Below, in pieces: positions 54,076 to 64,000 of a DNA stretch of 64,000 nucleotides. The position numbers were made by a program, and so were the translations under genes. Numbering within the stretch: the first letter of the stretch is position 1; every line of letters begins with the position of its first letter. Origin of the DNA: Opisthorchis felineus. Taxonomy: Eukaryota > Platyhelminthes > Trematoda > Opisthorchiida > Opisthorchiidae. Where the stretch lies: contig SJOL01004460.1 in NCBI GenBank assembly GCA_004794785.1, forward strand, positions 149,405-213,404, in the 5' to 3' direction. The notes beneath the pieces are model-generated. The model saw only the letters and a program-made list of their open reading frames with translations. It did not search any database and was not told the origin of the DNA.

Positions 54076-54799
54076 AAGCATCCGAGCTACAAATATTCCG
54101 ACACATTTCCAAGACCAGACATGTTTTGGTAGACACGACTATTCGGAAATTTTGCACAATTTCCTTTCTTCTGCGTGCCAAAGACCTTCGGTAGACCGGT
54201 TCGATATGATCAAGCAGTTTTGACCATAGTTGTATCCCTATTGTGGATTGTGTCAGTTTGTGAAAACTAATATGTAGCGATGTGATACAACATATCGGAC
54301 AAGCTGCTCAACAGTTGACATACATCTTTGACCATGTCTTCCAGCCACTCTATTGTTTTCCGCAGCACTCAACATGAGCGAAAACATGGCATTTCGTTTA
54401 ATCTCTGATCGTCACCACTCGAAACTTGATTACATATTTGTTCGACTTCCATGGCATGTGTGCCTGAGATCACATGCGATTCTCCAAGATTTCCATCCAA
54501 CTGCGAGCCAATCGCCAGAGAATGAGGTTAGATCTGGTTCTTTAAACTTTGTGACAAGATACACGATTTCCTCCTTATGTGTTGGTACCTTATCATCAAA
54601 ACCTAGGTGATTTTGGAACCTCAGTACGGACTTCATGTGATTTTGGGCCTTACTAGACTAACCATGAACGACTTCTCCATGGACTTCTCACAAAATTGTG
54701 CTTACCGCAAAATGCAGATGCGTACCGTTGACCAACGGATATTTCTTCGGTACTTTCGGTATCAACTGAATGGTTGCTCGATAAACAAGCAATGACGGT

Positions 54800-54953
54800 C
54801 ATGCCCCGGCTCAATTCTCGGTCTGAACGTTCCAGGTTAGCGTTTTCCGCAAAAGAATCGCCAAAGGTGCACAACTTCCAAAACCAAGCTTCTTGGCAGT
54901 GGCGGCGCCTATGAGCGGTGAAGCGGTTTCGGTGAGGTATTCCGCCTAACAAA
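54800..54953 (+). mobile_element. Family L repeat, internally deleted
   Basis: Shares ctcggtctgaac, ccaaaggtgcacaac, aagcttcttggcagtgg and ggtattccgcctaaca with the copies at 37594 and 39845. Confidence 0.55.
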
Positions 54954-54999
54954 ACGTTAGGTTCATCGTATCCAAACTAGTAAGAGGGCACCTAATGTT

Positions 55000-56630
55000 C
55001 AGTGAATTTCTCCTCTACAATGTTTATAACCACCGACTCAACTGCAGTTGCGACACATGATGACGTTCGTTTGGGGGGCTTATCATTCTACACAAGGGTC
55101 AGTTATCGGTAATCACCTATGAACAACGGCCAACCAGACCTACAAACATTACATGCTGTTTCTATTGTATGCTATCGCATCCGTTCTCCTGTCGCCCGAA
55201 ACGGGAAGAAATAGTTAGCCTACAAAATATGTATGCTCACTGGGATGGTATCGATTGGGTATGAAGCTGCTACAAACGTAAACCAGTCAGACTGTTGTGC
55301 TAGAACACTAGCGCTTACAAATAACAGGGTGTGTCATACAGGCTGACTTAGTTTTAAGGGTCACCAAAATACCACTTCTCATCGCAGGCTAGCGAGAAAC
55401 AGCAACGTCCCCAGTGTGGACACTGCGATAAATTCGTTTTTGCTTGAGACCGACCACCTGGTCGTCCATTCGTTTTAAGTTTCCGAAGCAGTGCAGTGCA
55501 CTCTAGGTTGCCTGGAACATAAAAAAGTTACGAACCTTTGAAAGGTGGATTTTTAGGCTGATAAGCGTGTTGAAATGAGCTTCAACCAAATTACGACTAC
55601 AGTTAGAGATTGATAATCTCAGATACTACCTGATGAACTCTGAACCGTGGGGCCGGTAGTGAGCGGTCTGTGAATTTTGAGCAATAAACTTATAATATTA
55701 TAATGTGAATATCATGGGCCGCATGAATGTGCCAGGATAAAGCTGACAAATTCAAAACACAAGTTGACGAATATTCTTTTTTTTCCGGGACCTCTTCTTC
55801 TGGTCAATACGGATCGAAGTATTACAAACCTAAAAGCGAGTGATCCACACAAGTAAAACAAGGATAAAGCGGAGTCTGCTGGTAGACGTGCGAAAACTGC
55901 TAACGTCACGATTGGTTGGCCCGCATGGCCAGCGGTCACGTGGGCAAACCATGGAAGACCCAGTGCGCATAAAAGCGCTTTCTGAGTGCACAGACTCGGG
56001 CTGCGTGAACGAATCGCGATTGGTTCAGCTGCGGCCAGACACTGATATTGAACGGATTCTGGTAGGTAGATGAGCGTTTGGTCAAGTGAGCGACAACTGC
56101 GCAAGTAATAGACCTTATCGATCCGGTCTTTAGCTAAAGTGGGATATGCTCCTCATTTCTCTTGCATTATTGCCAAGTCGTACGATACATGTGGCCTGCT
56201 GAACAGCCCGAGGTAACGGAGTAGACTATAATGCTTTGAGCATGCACCGACAGCTTATCTTTGAGATTTAGGGGCACAAGCTGAATAGTCGTGAACTTCA
56301 CTTTGAGTGAAGCATCCGGAAAGGTTTTCCGAAATGTGATGTAGACGCCGAGTCAGATAGATTGTGGCCAGTCCCCCTTTGAAATAAAGGCTGATAAGGA
56401 TATATTTCGTTTCAGCTGTGACCATTTAGGTTTTTTCAGTTTTGAAAGCAGTACGTTTTGAGATGAACCCGAACGAACGATCCCTTTCACGGAACATGCT
56501 AGCTAGGGACTGACGTTCGGCTTTAAGTCCGCTTTCAGAGCAGATTTTTTTGCCCTGTGAACAAGACAACAAACTAACTCCCATTTATGTTTTGGTGGTA
56601 GAAAGACGTTCAAGTTTACTGTCCCGTCCA
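55000..56630. other. No supported gene; one promoter-like stretch
   Basis: At about 55905-55980 there is an inverted CCAAT (attggttgg) and a TATA-like cataaaag 65 bases on. It could be a polymerase II promoter or part of an old LTR. No gene follows that I can recognise. Confidence 0.3.
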
Positions 56631-56780
56631 AATGGATTCACTAGGGTCTAGTTCACGGGATCCACATCATGCGGTTACACGCGTTGGTTGGCTGCTCGAC
56701 TGGCGACTTCTCAGAAGTTTCACTAGTAGGATGAAGAGTTCGTCCCGTAAGTAAAGTCAATCTATACTGAAAAGGGCAGA

Positions 56781-56825
56781 GCACCGTACGGCTGTTTCAT
56801 CCTTGCTGGGAATCATCAGCAGTGC
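56781..56825 (-). ncRNA. Family S hammerhead ribozyme, core intact
   Basis: Minus strand: GCACUG, CUGAUGA, UUCC and GGAU around loop CAGCAA, GAAA, CAGCCG, UA, CGGUGC. Stem I pairs over six bases with one G-U. Stem III is no longer perfectly self-complementary. Confidence 0.8.
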
Positions 56826-57053
56826 GCGCCTCAAGAAACTCCAAGGAGTGTTCAAACCACGACCACCCAGCCAATAGAGTAAATGCTTAACTGTTTGACA
56901 ACGAGCACCTGCTCAACCGTGTGATCAGCTATCCTGCCAAAGTGAGAGGCAGTCACATTGCTTTTGAGTAGCTCATGGCAGAACGGTTAAATGTCCAACC
57001 GCTGGCCTGAGAGGGTCGCGGGTTCAAAACTCCTTGGATTTTCGTGAGATGCA

Positions 57054-57095
57054 ACTTGCTGATGATTCCCAACAAGGATGAAAAAGCTAAACGCA
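57054..57095 (+). ncRNA. Family S hammerhead, stem I damaged
   Basis: CUGAUGA, UUCC and GGAU around CAACAA, GAAA are intact, but the flanks read GCAACUUG and AAGCUAAACGCAGUG, so stems I and III cannot form properly. Confidence 0.6.
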
Positions 57096-57359
57096 GTGGT
57101 TCACCTACAGGATACAATTCCCACTAATATTGTTCATTCTCAAACCTGAACGGTGTTCCTAAAATTTGTGGGAGTCTAGGAATTAGCGATGATGGAGGTC
57201 TTTCTACGTCCATGTATCTTTTTTGGTTGTGTCCTTCAGCGAGAACTTTCCCTTCAAAGGCAAGCCACAACTGTATCGAACTAAGACCATCATCATCATC
57301 GACAGCAAGACACCAGTGTTCAACAATGATGCTTTGCTGCCGTGCAACCATGATTTATT

Positions 57360-57840
57360 TATTGTGAAGAAAAGAACAGAGGTGGACAGGGAAGAAACTT
57401 AGTGCTAGCTTACTACAATCATTCCGAGGTGCCTACACCTCCAGACACTCATTCAAGCAATTTGGATAGAAACTGACAAGGCCGCTGACATCGATTAGCA
57501 GCCATAGCTTGCAGCGTCTCCAACAAGGCGCAGTGAGGATAACGCGGTCTCCATCCTGCAAGGCGGGTAGCACCGACAGCATCCAAACGTTTCGTAATCT
57601 TCATCATATCCTCTGTCAGGTCAAGGGTTGGCCACCTCTCTGCTTCCTCCGCTCTGAATTGGGCACAGAAAACAGCACTCTCTTCGGCAAACGATGGTTA
57701 GTCATGCGGAATGCATGGCCTAACCAACGCAGCTTCTGGTGATGGACACATTCTTCAATGGAAGTCCCCATTGCACAACCGAAAACTCGCTTCCTAATGG
57801 CCTCGTTGCAGATTCTCCGACACCAACCCACACGGGTTAT
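57360..57840 (-). mobile_element. RTE LINE, 3' end fragment
   Basis: Minus strand: GWCRRICNEAIRKRVFG, SIEECVHHQKLRWLGHAFRM and RLPKRVLFSVPNSE, the typical C terminus of RTE ORFs, then the 3' UTR with ctggaggtgtaggcacctc and a shared end with the 20085 copy. Confidence 0.85.
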
Positions 57841-57937
57841 GGTTCTGAAGTAAGACCTGTTCTAAACAAATCTAAACGCATTTGGTAGAACGACGGAAAG
57901 CTAAAATATGTTTGTTAATGAAAATCTCTAAACTTAC

Positions 57938-57982
57938 CATCTTTGTTGCTTGGCTAGTGCTTTCCCCCAGTCGCTGTTGCAG
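57938..57982 (-). CDS. Micro-exon type B, 45 nt
   Basis: Reads LQQRLGESTSQATKM in phase 0, with acceptor ttcttttag and donor gtaagttt. Paralogous to 51991, 40777 and 37415 (L-x-Q or L-x-H-Q start, Ala near the end). It closes the rightmost D-A-C-B block. A decayed RTE LINE fragment sits immediately to its right in the map (57360-57840 lies in the next intron). Confidence 0.7.
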
Positions 57983-57989
57983 CTAAAAG

Positions 57990-58880
57990 AATAACCGTAA
58001 AAAATGGTAAATCCAACATGGTCTGTCACTTATTATCATAGTGAGTTGCAGAATATCGATAAACAATTCGATTAACCTATTTATTTTGTGTTACGACTTG
58101 CACAACATACAAAGTACTCCAATAAAATGAAATTCATCCTAGAGTTCACCCTGAGAGTGGACTGAGAGTTCGAACTTAGTTCAAACCTCCAAGGTTATCT
58201 TCAAATGACGGAAACCTATGACTGAAAGCCCGCTCACATTAGATTAAAAAACCAGTATTCTCCTACAAGTAATATAGCAAGTAATATGGTGCCCAGGAAA
58301 AAGGTGTCGACTAACTGATGTTACTCTCAATATTTCTCGTCCGATTTGAAGTTGACCCATCTGGATTTACCCGATCGTACCGATGGGGCCAAGCGCAACA
58401 CATGCCCTCCAAAAAGACACGTAGGTAAAGCCCGTATCAATCCAGCAGATGTGTGTCTGTACCAAAGGTCACTGCAAGTGGCCCACCTTGTGAACTTACC
58501 ATCCAAACAGCGAGCACCGCCCTGATTTCTAAAAGTCCAAGGTCATTTTTTGGCCAGACGTGACTTGACGTTGGTTACACGCTAAATAGTCGGGCGCATT
58601 GGTGGAAGACATGTAATTCGAAACCCAGACGACCGATCTCAGTTCAATCGATTCGAGAGATCTCTCCTCATCTACCGGGTGAGGAGAGTCCTCAAAGTCC
58701 CCAGGAGTTAAAGGTTAAACAGGACAGTCTGACACTCCACTGTCTTAGAAACCTACCGCGAGCTCAGGGAATCCCTTTTACCCTCAGGATTTACTTTTAG
58801 TCAGATTCCACTCCTCAGAGCTGCGTAAAGTGAGCGACATAAAAACCTGAAGCTCCTAGAATAAAAATTTTTCGAGAGAC
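57990..58880. other. No supported feature
   Basis: Intron between B (57938) and C (58885) exons; no recognised repeat. Confidence 0.45.
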
Positions 58881-58884
58881 TTAC

Positions 58885-58917
58885 TTCTTCCTTTTCACTG
58901 GACATTCGGTCCCACTC
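58885..58917 (-). CDS. Micro-exon type C, 33 nt
   Basis: Reads EWDRMSSEKEE in phase 0, with acceptor attttttag and donor gtaagtct. Paralogous to 44500 (DRERLSRNVEE) and 38567 (ERDRLSNEVKS): all three have an acidic-x-[DE]-R-[LM]-S core in the same place and the same 33-nt length. Confidence 0.7.
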
Positions 58918-59229
58918 CTAAAAAATTACAATAAGTATACTTGTAATCCTCCGGACAAAAAAGAAGCAGACAACACTCTCATTCCGATTTCTCCGTATAT
59001 TAAAGCAATAAAACCACCGTGTCCAGTTATCCTTCCTTGACTATTCTGCCCACCTGATAGTAGGTAAAACATGCAATCAATACTCATATATAACACCCAG
59101 GCATTTCGCTTGGCACTTTGAATGAAATCATTCTCTGAACGTGAAGATCTCAGTAGTACAATTTGCAGCTGAACGCACTACTCAGCGACGTTCAGACTTA
59201 AGGTAGATTGGGGAAGAAACTATGGCGGA

Positions 59230-60330
59230 ATTAATTTTTAAAAAAACAATGCCTGCCTTTTGATCGCCTCATTCCAAATTCGTTGGTTAAAGACGATTTC
59301 AGCTGCAGTTCTGAGACGTCGGTTACTAAAGACCTGAAGACATCTCAGGTGCTTCACCCGAAGTGGCCAGGTTCTGTTACCGTTATTTTATTCATGCGTC
59401 ATTTGAGACCCAGTAAGGTGTCTTTCGGACACCACAAATGGTGCCAATTGGCGAGGGCGAATTCTGGCCTTGGACATTTGCACTTTTAATCCGTCTGACA
59501 GAATGTCACAGTTGATGCAAGAGATACGTATCCCATGTGTTCCATGACCTCCAGCGTCACTCCTTGAGTTCTTAAAGGCATTTTCAAAGACTGTACGTCC
59601 TGCAGAAAAACTCTGCACTTGGTGGATGCGAACCAACTGCCGAAAGACTGAATGACCTTGGTCAGCTTTTCAAGTAATGCTTGCGCTTTCTGCCCTTTTT
59701 CAAAAATGAGAACGATGTCATCCGCAAACTCCAGGTCGACAAGTTTCTCTCTCGGAGAGAGAGAGGTTTCGCAGACCTTCTCATGTTCGCCTCATTCCTT
59801 TATCAGTAACGGAATTAAACAAAAATGGAGAGAGTAGGCAAACTTGTCGAATATCACTGCTAGTAGGAAGGCTTTTAGAGAATACCCCAGATACACTCAC
59901 GCATCCACAAGTATGTGAATACAAACACCATATAAGATTCACATAATTCTGGGACATACCTTGTTGCGCAAGCCTGTTGAAAAGAACTAACCGGTCAACA
60001 GAATCGAACGCACTCCTGAAGTCAAGGAACACCAAGAGTGTAGGGCGCCCATATGCCTCACGTTGCTCTAACACTATACGGACCGTGAGGTGTGTGGTCC
60101 ACACAGCTTCTTGCCGGTCGTAATCGTGCTTGCTGTTCTCGGGTCCCGAGTTCACGCGCCCCCGTAAGACGACGTTAAATAAACGACTCAAAGGGTCTGG
60201 TTACGACGGGGATCGGGCTAGCAGCTCCGTGGTTGTCACACTCATTACAAGTACACTTTTTTTGAAAATGGGAACCACTTTCAGGGTACTTTAGGGGCAC
60301 AAAGCTTGAATTGACTTGCTTTGGCACTAA
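59230..60330 (-). mobile_element. RTE LINE RT fragment with both catalytic motifs
   Basis: Minus strand, right to left: RIVLEQREAYGRPTLLVFLD then FRSAFDSVDRLVLFN (first catalytic Asp), CVSVSGVFSK, IRQVCLLSPFLFN, and after a frame change VDLEFADDIVLI (59700-59760), the second catalytic Asp pair. The 59230-59650 end holds the thumb region. Frameshifts still break it. Confidence 0.85.
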
Positions 60331-60609
60331 AAATAGCACCATACGTTTTCACGTTTTTGAAAGCGCTAGGGCGCACACCATATAAGCACATCCGGCTGTT
60401 CTCATCACATTGTCCATTCTAAAAAAGAGTGGGCATACTGCTACTCCTGATTATAACTTAAACAACTCCTTCTCGTGTGTGTCGCTTTCACAATATAGTT
60501 TAAACTTTCTGTTTCGCAAGCAAGTCATTGAAAGGCATATTACGCAAACATACTACTGAAATAAATACAGAAACTGAACAAGTTCAAAATGGGCAATAAA
60601 ACAACTTAC

Positions 60610-60648
60610 CTGTTTGAGTTTGTCCATTTCTGCGGCTTTAGTCTCTAA
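60610..60648 (-). CDS. Micro-exon type A, 39 nt
   Basis: Reads LETKAAEMDKLKQ in phase 0, between a gcaatttag acceptor and a gtaagttg donor. Paralogous to the 39-nt exons at 46555, 39316 and 29175, which share the pattern L-x-x-[KR]-x-x-E-[LM]. It lies just downstream (in gene direction) of a type D exon, with a 1.6 kb intron that contains repeat-like DNA. Confidence 0.7.
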
Positions 60649-60899
60649 CTAAATTGCAATGCAACAGTAGATTTTAATATCGGTTTATACATGAAACACA
60701 ATGGAATGTAGAAAGCACAGTTCACCAGAGCTGGTTTTGAAACGTGTGCAACTTTGTGTACACATCATATGAACTTAGTCTCCTTTATGGATGGGAGCAG
60801 AAAGCTTAAAGGACGACAAAGTTCATTCTGTAGCCATCATCCTGAACATGTGCGTGTCGGAACAACAATTCATGGACCATATTAGGTATCATAGATAAA

Positions 60900-62230
60900 G
60901 GTGCTCGGTTACGTAACTGTCCAGCTTTCAACCGCACTATGCCAATCGCTCAAAAATTGATATGAACTGCCAGTGGCAATCGCGCCTACGGAACTGGTAC
61001 TTAGCGTCGTACGTGGTTTGACCAGACTACAAATAGCCCAATGTAAGACCAGCGCCCTATACACCGATAGCACAATCGTCCAATGGCGAACGCATACCAA
61101 AGTCCTCCGACAGCCAATCAGCGGTGCCTTCCACCGCAGACGAGCTCCGGCTAACCGAGTACAGCAGGGCTAGTCAGATGGTTGACTAATCACAAACGAG
61201 TGTAACTGAACCCTCAACGGAGCAGGCGAACAGTGGCAGACAATTGCGCTTGCAATGCAATGGAGGCTCATTAGTGAAACGAGATTATCATGCCAACAAG
61301 CTAGTATTTGTGGTTAATCCCAGCTTCGCCTATAGATGGAACCCGAAGATCAGTACGAAATTTTCCACCTTAACTGACCATATTCTTTAGGAGTAAACTT
61401 CGACAACCATGACAACCATCCTTCTCAGTCCCATGAGCAATGTAACAATGTGCAAGCTTAGGGCCACGATGGGCCTTTTGGGAGAGCTGCAAGTAAACCG
61501 CCTACTGGCTGATCCGAACCAACAGTGTCTGACTCTCTACACTGTGAATGTCATAAGCCCTCAGGCTCCTCCAAAACCATCCAATCCTATCGCACCATCT
61601 ACTCCAAATCCAATGACGCTTTGATTCAACTCTCCGAGTTAGTAGTACAGCGATACTATCAACAGACGTGATGCCAAAGCTGAAGCAAGGTATGTGTGTG
61701 ATCCAGAAGTTCTTAAGGATGACTTCATTGTCTATGGCCAGTTACTGGGCATGAACGCACTCCACGAAACGAGCTGTTCTGGCATAGCAGCATAATGCAG
61801 TAACTCTGAAAAGCCAAAAGCGAATCACTATCAGACACGTTTGTTTACTCTTGTCAAATGCATCTGGTGAACATTGAACGCAGGACGAACCAAACGCTAT
61901 CACGAAGAAGCAGTTCTACACAAAGTGCACCTCGGTTGCGAACGAGGACAACCATGGGCTGATTACTTTTCGAGAAAACAAGAAATAATCTAAGCTGCAA
62001 GTTACTGGCCTTGTTGTTGAGCCAGTTGAAAGAACTTTATGAGGTCTTTATGATAAAAGTCTCCTCCAACACAAAGGGTAATTTTGGGGAACTAATGAAG
62101 CCTCTATTAGAGAGGCGTCCTGATAAACGTACTGAATTTCGATCTCATATTCATATGTTAAGATCCTGGCAAGCAAGCTACGACAAAGGCTTCACTAACG
62201 ACTGTCACAATGTAATCGTTTAACGTAGGC
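60900..62230. other. Unassigned, possibly old retroelement
   Basis: Short plus-strand ORFs (61409-61624 with LRATMGLLGELQVNRLL; 62011-62223) have a faint gag-like feel but no zinc knuckle or protease motif. I cannot assign them. Confidence 0.3.
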
Positions 62231-62239
62231 ACAACTTAC

Positions 62240-62284
62240 CAAGGTTTCGTAAAATAGTTTCTGTTCATCTAGCTGGACTTTCAT
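62240..62284 (-). CDS. Micro-exon type D, 45 nt
   Basis: Reads MKVQLDEQKLFYETL in phase 0. The acceptor ends in acactcag and the donor is gtaagttg. It is a clear paralogue of the exon at 48727 (shared L-D-x-Q-K-x-x-Y-E-x-L). First exon of the best-preserved D-A-C-B block. The Met is probably internal, not a start, because a good acceptor precedes it and the paralogous exon has Ala there. Confidence 0.68.
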
Positions 62285-62639
62285 CTGAGTGTAATCAAAG
62301 TGAGGAGGTGATGAAAAGAGATAAAAGGCGGAAATCCATTTGTAAAAAGTTAACCAGGAGTTAATTTGTAGACGTCCAGGAACACCGAGGAGTGCAAGGT
62401 CGACGTAGGTTGTATCCTTCGATGTCATCAGATAATCTTATTTATGTTAAAAGAAAACAGAGATGGCAGGCAAATGCTATCGCTGAGGTATGAGCTGGCC
62501 GTACACCTCCGGAAGAACTACGCTATGCTTGTCTATGCCGCCTCCTTGGTTCACAAATGAGTGAAGTTTTTGAGGAGGAATCTGAAGATGACTGTGACTA
62601 ACCTGTTGGATGGGTTTGACGATCTAAGTCAAAGATTTC

Positions 62640-63265
62640 TCGAACGCTACACAAAATGCGGTAATCAGCCACATACACTCGTTTACACACTAACTTGGTT
62701 TGAATGGGAGACTCAACTGATTCCCAGCTGAATCTCTTGTTTCTGATATTCTTCAACTGAATGTGATGCGCAAGGATCAGACTATGTTTCAGTTGCTACG
62801 ACTGCTGAGATGTCGCGGTATATTTTCAGGAAGAAAACTACCCACAATTTCGCTGAAAACTCTTCGAAAGCTCGGTTTTGTCCTTCTTCTTCGGGCACAT
62901 CAGGTAGGCACAGTCTCCGAGTTTCCGTCAACCCTGTGTTCTACTTTTACCCAAACTGTACGAAAATATACTGTGATATCTCAAATATCACACCAACTGA
63001 AACATGAGACATGCGGCTAATGCAGTTGAAGAAGACCATCATAAACGAGGGATTAAGCCGGATTCAGTTGAATCTTCCATCAAAAGCAAATTAGTGGGCA
63101 CATGGGTGTAGTTCGCGAATTTCGTGCAATTTGGATTCAAGCAGAACGTGAGGTTGATGGAAAGTCGGGAATGTGCCTAACTGATGAGCCTCAAGTAGAA
63201 CGAAAGAGGTCATGGACTGTCGGTGAGTTTTCAGCAACCTTATCAGTAGTTTCTTTCAAGTAATC
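62640..63265. mobile_element. Family F foldback, longest copy, both arms
   Basis: Centre and left parts at 62640-62830, left arm from 62836 (aaactacccacaatttcgctgaaaac) to 62960, centre tactgtgatatctcaaatatcac, right part to the end cagcaaccttatcagtag (63252). Right-arm ribozyme at 63173-63221 keeps CUGAUGA, GAAA and UC with weakened stems; the left one (core CUGAUGU, AAAA) is decayed. Confidence 0.75.
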
Positions 63266-63404
63266 AGGGTTTGAAAGCGACGGTCATCGTTGATCAACTA
63301 GGCTATCATACCCGTGAACAATGATTTTCCAGTGTCTGAATTAACAGAACTACCCCTAGAATATACTGTGTAGATAGACTAATGAATGTACTTTTTGTAT
63401 AAAA

Positions 63405-63740
63405 GGATGTCGTTGCGGTCCGTCCTCTGATGGCCGATATTTTTCAGAGAACACTCGAAAAACTGGTTCCTAAAGAACCTATAGACCAAATATGGTTATA
63501 TCGACGTTGTGTGGATGGCATACCTATGCAGGCCTAAAAGTCATTGGTAAGTCAGAAGTATTAAGCACTTTGTTCGCCAATCTCACCCACCATTAATTGA
63601 AGACCGACGAACCTGATGGTCGTATCCTAGGATGTCTGCAAGATTTCTCTAAGAAAACGCTTGGCAGAGAACTGAAGCGCATAACCGGAGATTTTACTGA
63701 ATACATTTCTCCGGCGAAACCAAGATAAAGGTACGCAGGA
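63405..63740 (+). mobile_element. Penelope RT palm fragment
   Basis: Plus strand reads RPLMADIFQRTLEKLVPKEP then WLYRRCVDGIPMQA and a stop; in the family this is P-x-x-A-x-I...W-x-R-Y-V-D-D-I. The catalytic YVDD is changed to CVDG. A shifted frame continues HPPLIEDRR. Continues the RT upstream of the part present at the left window edge, but as a separate copy. Confidence 0.7.
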
Positions 63741-64000
63741 AACGACGATAGATCTAACTAGAGTTCAGGGGTGATACCACATTGAAGGTCATCGATAGCT
63801 CATTGAACCAGTTTACAAGACCGCCGATTGTGCGAAGCTTTGGGTTTTCTAGACAAGGGCTGAGTTCCACCAGACCTAATCCGAAAATTAGGTCACCCGT
63901 CCTGGACTAATCCATGATGATCTGGGCACACATTTGTGACTCATGTGCGACTTAAGGTGGCTGCGCAACTCGGTGTTTATTTCAAAGGATTAGAGAACCC

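Larger units (their letters stand above)
56640..57115. mobile_element. Two family S repeats, head to head
   Basis: Minus copy 56640-56940 with an intact ribozyme core and plus copy 56940-57115 with B box gcgggttcaaaac and a damaged ribozyme. The tRNA-like heads face each other. Confidence 0.75.
4258..62284 (-). other. Long micro-exon gene for a coiled-coil repeat protein (gene model, 5' end outside window)
   Basis: I see a chain of twenty very short internal exons, all on the minus strand. Each has an AG acceptor after a pyrimidine-rich stretch, a GT donor (mostly gtaag or gtatg), a length divisible by three and phase 0 at both ends. The peptides are rich in Leu, Glu, Gln, Lys and Arg and look like coiled coil. 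From 62284 down to 37415 the exons are paralogues of four types repeated in the order D, A, C, B. Introns run from about 0.7 kb to 8 kb and are filled with repeats. No start codon exon with a signal peptide was found, so the 5' end is probably to the right. I do not recognise the protein; long coiled-coil scaffolds (golgin-, rootletin- or myosin-tail-like) are possible. Schistosome micro-exon genes share the exon architecture but usually encode short secreted proteins; that link is only an analogy. Confidence 0.65.

Noticed and set aside
1..64000. CRISPR array, bacterial operon or phage
   Set aside because: No regularly spaced short direct repeats, no long ORFs with ribosome-binding sites; splice signals and animal retroelements show a eukaryotic genome.

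Overview
This window looks like intronic and repeat-rich DNA from a large, compact-exon animal genome, most likely a parasitic flatworm (a tapeworm such as a diphyllobothriid is my best guess; this is inference). There is no bacterial gene layout: no long ORFs, no operons, no ribosome-binding sites. The only long readable proteins are broken retrotransposon ORFs. One assembly gap of 97 N lies at 37305-37401.

Backbone: I read one very long gene on the minus strand, running from beyond the right edge (62284) towards the left end. It is built from very short exons separated by introns of about 0.7 to 8 kb. I found twenty internal exons of 15-69 nt; every one is a multiple of three, in phase 0, with a good AG acceptor and GT donor. 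The peptides are Leu/Glu/Lys/Arg-rich and coiled-coil-like. Between 37.4 and 62.3 kb the exons fall into four repeating types (D 45 nt, A 39 nt, C 33 nt, B 45 nt) in the order D-A-C-B. This gives a 162-nt, 54-residue protein repeat made by tandem duplication of a four-micro-exon block. Left of the gap the exons are less regular and lead to a possible Ser-rich terminal exon at 7113-7271, with two further exon candidates at 5132 and 4258.

Intron content: the introns are full of mobile elements. (1) RTE-clade LINE copies: a 5'-complete but 3'-truncated one at 8510-11565 (+), and fragments at 20085-20670 (-), 22750-23400 (+), 34840-36700 (-), 57360-57840 (-) and 59230-60330 (-). (2) Penelope-like element fragments with GIY-YIG or RT motifs at 1-960, 1045-1310, 29490-29770, 29950-30340 and 63405-63740. 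(3) Three repeat families carrying a hammerhead-ribozyme fold: a tRNA-headed family S, a second tRNA-headed family A3, and a foldback family F with long terminal inverted repeats. Family S still has copies with an intact catalytic core (50727-50771 and 56781-56825). (4) A second foldback family B with a TATA box and a hammerhead-like motif, probably related to Penelope terminal repeats. (5) A plain tRNA-derived SINE family T without ribozyme. (6) An LTR-like repeat family L near 37.6, 39.8 and 54.8 kb.

The two most interesting things are the tandemly duplicated micro-exon coiled-coil gene and the co-existence of three ribozyme-bearing repeat families of similar design in one locus. A few plus-strand exon-like pieces (8087, 46397, 50340) hint at other genes or gene fragments inside the introns, but these are weak.
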